Origin: Flavobacteriaceae bacterium
GTDB taxonomy: Bacteria > Bacteroidota > Bacteroidia > Flavobacteriales > Flavobacteriaceae
Direction of reading: 5' to 3'
NCBI GenBank assembly: GCA_019090365.1
Contig: JAHRWC010000169.1
Span: 1-6,829, forward strand
Length of the DNA stretch: 6,829 nt
The position numbers and the translations under genes are program-made. The notes under the pieces were generated by a model. The model had not been told where the DNA came from, searched no databases, and saw only the letters and a program-made list of their open reading frames with translations. Of the stretch, positions 6,033-6,829 are shown one piece after another (position 1 is the first letter of the stretch; the number at the start of each line of letters is the position of its first letter).

Positions 6033-6829
6033 ATGAAAAAGTTATCAATTCTATTATTTTGCTTTTTAAGCGTTTCTATTTTTTCTCAGCAGAACCCTTC
6101 AACCTCTTCTTCAGTAGAAGAAGGATTAGCTCAAAAGCAACTATTAACAGAAAATTCGATAGTTAAAAATCTTCCCTTTAAAAATATTGGCCCAGTTGTT
6201 ATGAGTGGTCGTGTGACTTCACTTTCTGTGAATCCTAATAATCCAATTGAGTTTTATGTAGGCTATGCAAGTGGAGGAGTTTGGTACACGAATAATAACG
6301 GAACTTCTTTTGAACCAGTGTTAGATTCGAGTCCGACACAAAATGTTGGATGCGTTACCATGGATTGGAATACAAATACACTATGGGTTGGAACGGGTGA
6401 AGTAAACGCTTCAAGATCATCGTATGCTGGAATTGGAGTGTTAAAATCTTCAGACCGTGGTAAAACATGGCAAAATATGGGCTTAACAGATTCACATCAT
6501 ATCAGTAATATTTTGATCAATCCAAATAATTCAAACGAAATTGTTGTTGGAGTTGTGGGACATTTATATTCAAAAAATGAAGAACGAGGGGTTTATAAAT
6601 CTACAGACGGAGGAAATACTTGGAATAAAACATTGTTTGTAAATGATCAGTCTGGTATTATTGAATTAGAGGTTTCTCCTTCAAACTTTAATTTAATGTA
6701 TGCTTCTTCATGGGATAAAGATCGAAAGGCATGGAATTTTAGAGGTAGTGGAGATGGAAGTGGAATCTATAAAAGTATCGATGCTGGAAATACTTGGGCG
6801 AAAGTTTCAGAGAAAGGTTCTGGTTTGCC
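6033..6829 (+). CDS. Exported BNR/Asp-box (VPS10/sortilin-like) beta-propeller protein, N-terminal part
   Basis: The frame is open from ATG 6033 to the window end (265 codons plus two bases), so the gene continues outside. A signal peptide (MKKLSILLFCFLSVSIFSQ) is followed by a low-complexity linker and then NLPFKNIGPVVMSGRVTSL (46-64), a typical opening of large Bacteroidota WD40/YVTN/BNR-like proteins. Three Asp-box motifs (S-x-D-x-G-x-T-W) are visible at residues 139-146, 190-197 and 248-255, each at a beta-hairpin of a propeller blade. Other segments (WVGTGEVNASRSSYAGIGVLKS, GHLYSKNEERGVYKS, ASSWDKDRKAWNF) fit the same family. Homologues are often annotated as glycosyl hydrolases or sortilin-like proteins, but Asp boxes are structural and do not show enzymatic activity. 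Family members are often about 900-1000 residues and may carry a C-terminal sorting domain, which cannot be seen here. It is transcribed divergently from the other propeller gene. Confidence 0.9.
   Translation, partial: MKKLSILLFCFLSVSIFSQQNPSTSSSVEEGLAQKQLLTENSIVKNLPFKNIGPVVMSGRVTSLSVNPNNPIEFYVGYASGGVWYTNNNGTSFEPVLDSSPTQNVGCVTMDWNTNTLWVGTGEVNASRSSYAGIGVLKSSDRGKTWQNMGLTDSHHISNILINPNNSNEIVVGVVGHLYSKNEERGVYKSTDGGNTWNKTLFVNDQSGIIELEVSPSNFNLMYASSWDKDRKAWNFRGSGDGSGIYKSIDAGNTWAKVSEKGSGL

Noticed and set aside
6033..6829. Sialidase or other glycosidase activity inferred from Asp boxes
   Set aside because: Asp boxes are structural turns found in many propellers. No catalytic sialidase residues such as an arginine triad can be identified in the visible part.

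Overview
The window looks like a chromosomal segment of a Bacteroidota member, most likely in the Flavobacteriaceae. The DNA is AT-rich. Start codons follow A-rich leaders without clear Shine-Dalgarno sites. One gene ends in a type IX secretion (T9SS) sorting domain. A candidate -7 promoter box of the Bacteroidota type (TAnnTTTG) is present. The gene content (BrnQ-type carrier, AraC regulator, aminopeptidase P, short Crp/Fnr regulator, BNR/Asp-box exoprotein) fits that lineage. I see no rRNA, tRNA, CRISPR array, insertion sequence or phage gene.

Left part (1-2404, plus strand): the 3' end of a BrnQ-type branched-chain amino acid carrier is followed after 9 bp by an AraC-family regulator. Directly after the regulator's stop codon lies a compact regulatory stretch with TGTCC elements exactly 21 bp apart and a -7-like box. 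It leads into a tight three-gene unit. The first gene encodes a 34-residue cysteine-rich protein (1257-1361), the second an AhpD-like carboxymuconolactone decarboxylase-family protein with a CxxC/His site, and the third a small exported cupredoxin-like protein without the usual copper-binding His after its Cys. A perfect 32-bp palindrome flanked by A and T tracts ends the unit. My inference is that the AraC protein controls this unit and that the unit has a thiol-, peroxide- or metal-related role. This is the least ordinary part of the window.

Middle part (2437-5875, minus strand): in transcription order these are a secreted seven-repeat beta-propeller protein with a T9SS tail, then (16 bp downstream) a short Crp/Fnr-family regulator, then (72 bp downstream) a cytosolic Xaa-Pro aminopeptidase with all M24 metal ligands in place. 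The aminopeptidase gene converges on the plus-strand unit, and the two share the bidirectional terminator.

Right part (5876-6829): a 157-bp AT-rich divergent intergenic region separates the propeller gene from the 5' part of a large exported BNR/Asp-box (VPS10/sortilin-like) propeller protein that runs off the window end. Most of the window is recognisable housekeeping or cell-envelope material. The candidate for something under-described is the AraC-associated small-protein/CMD/cupredoxin unit.
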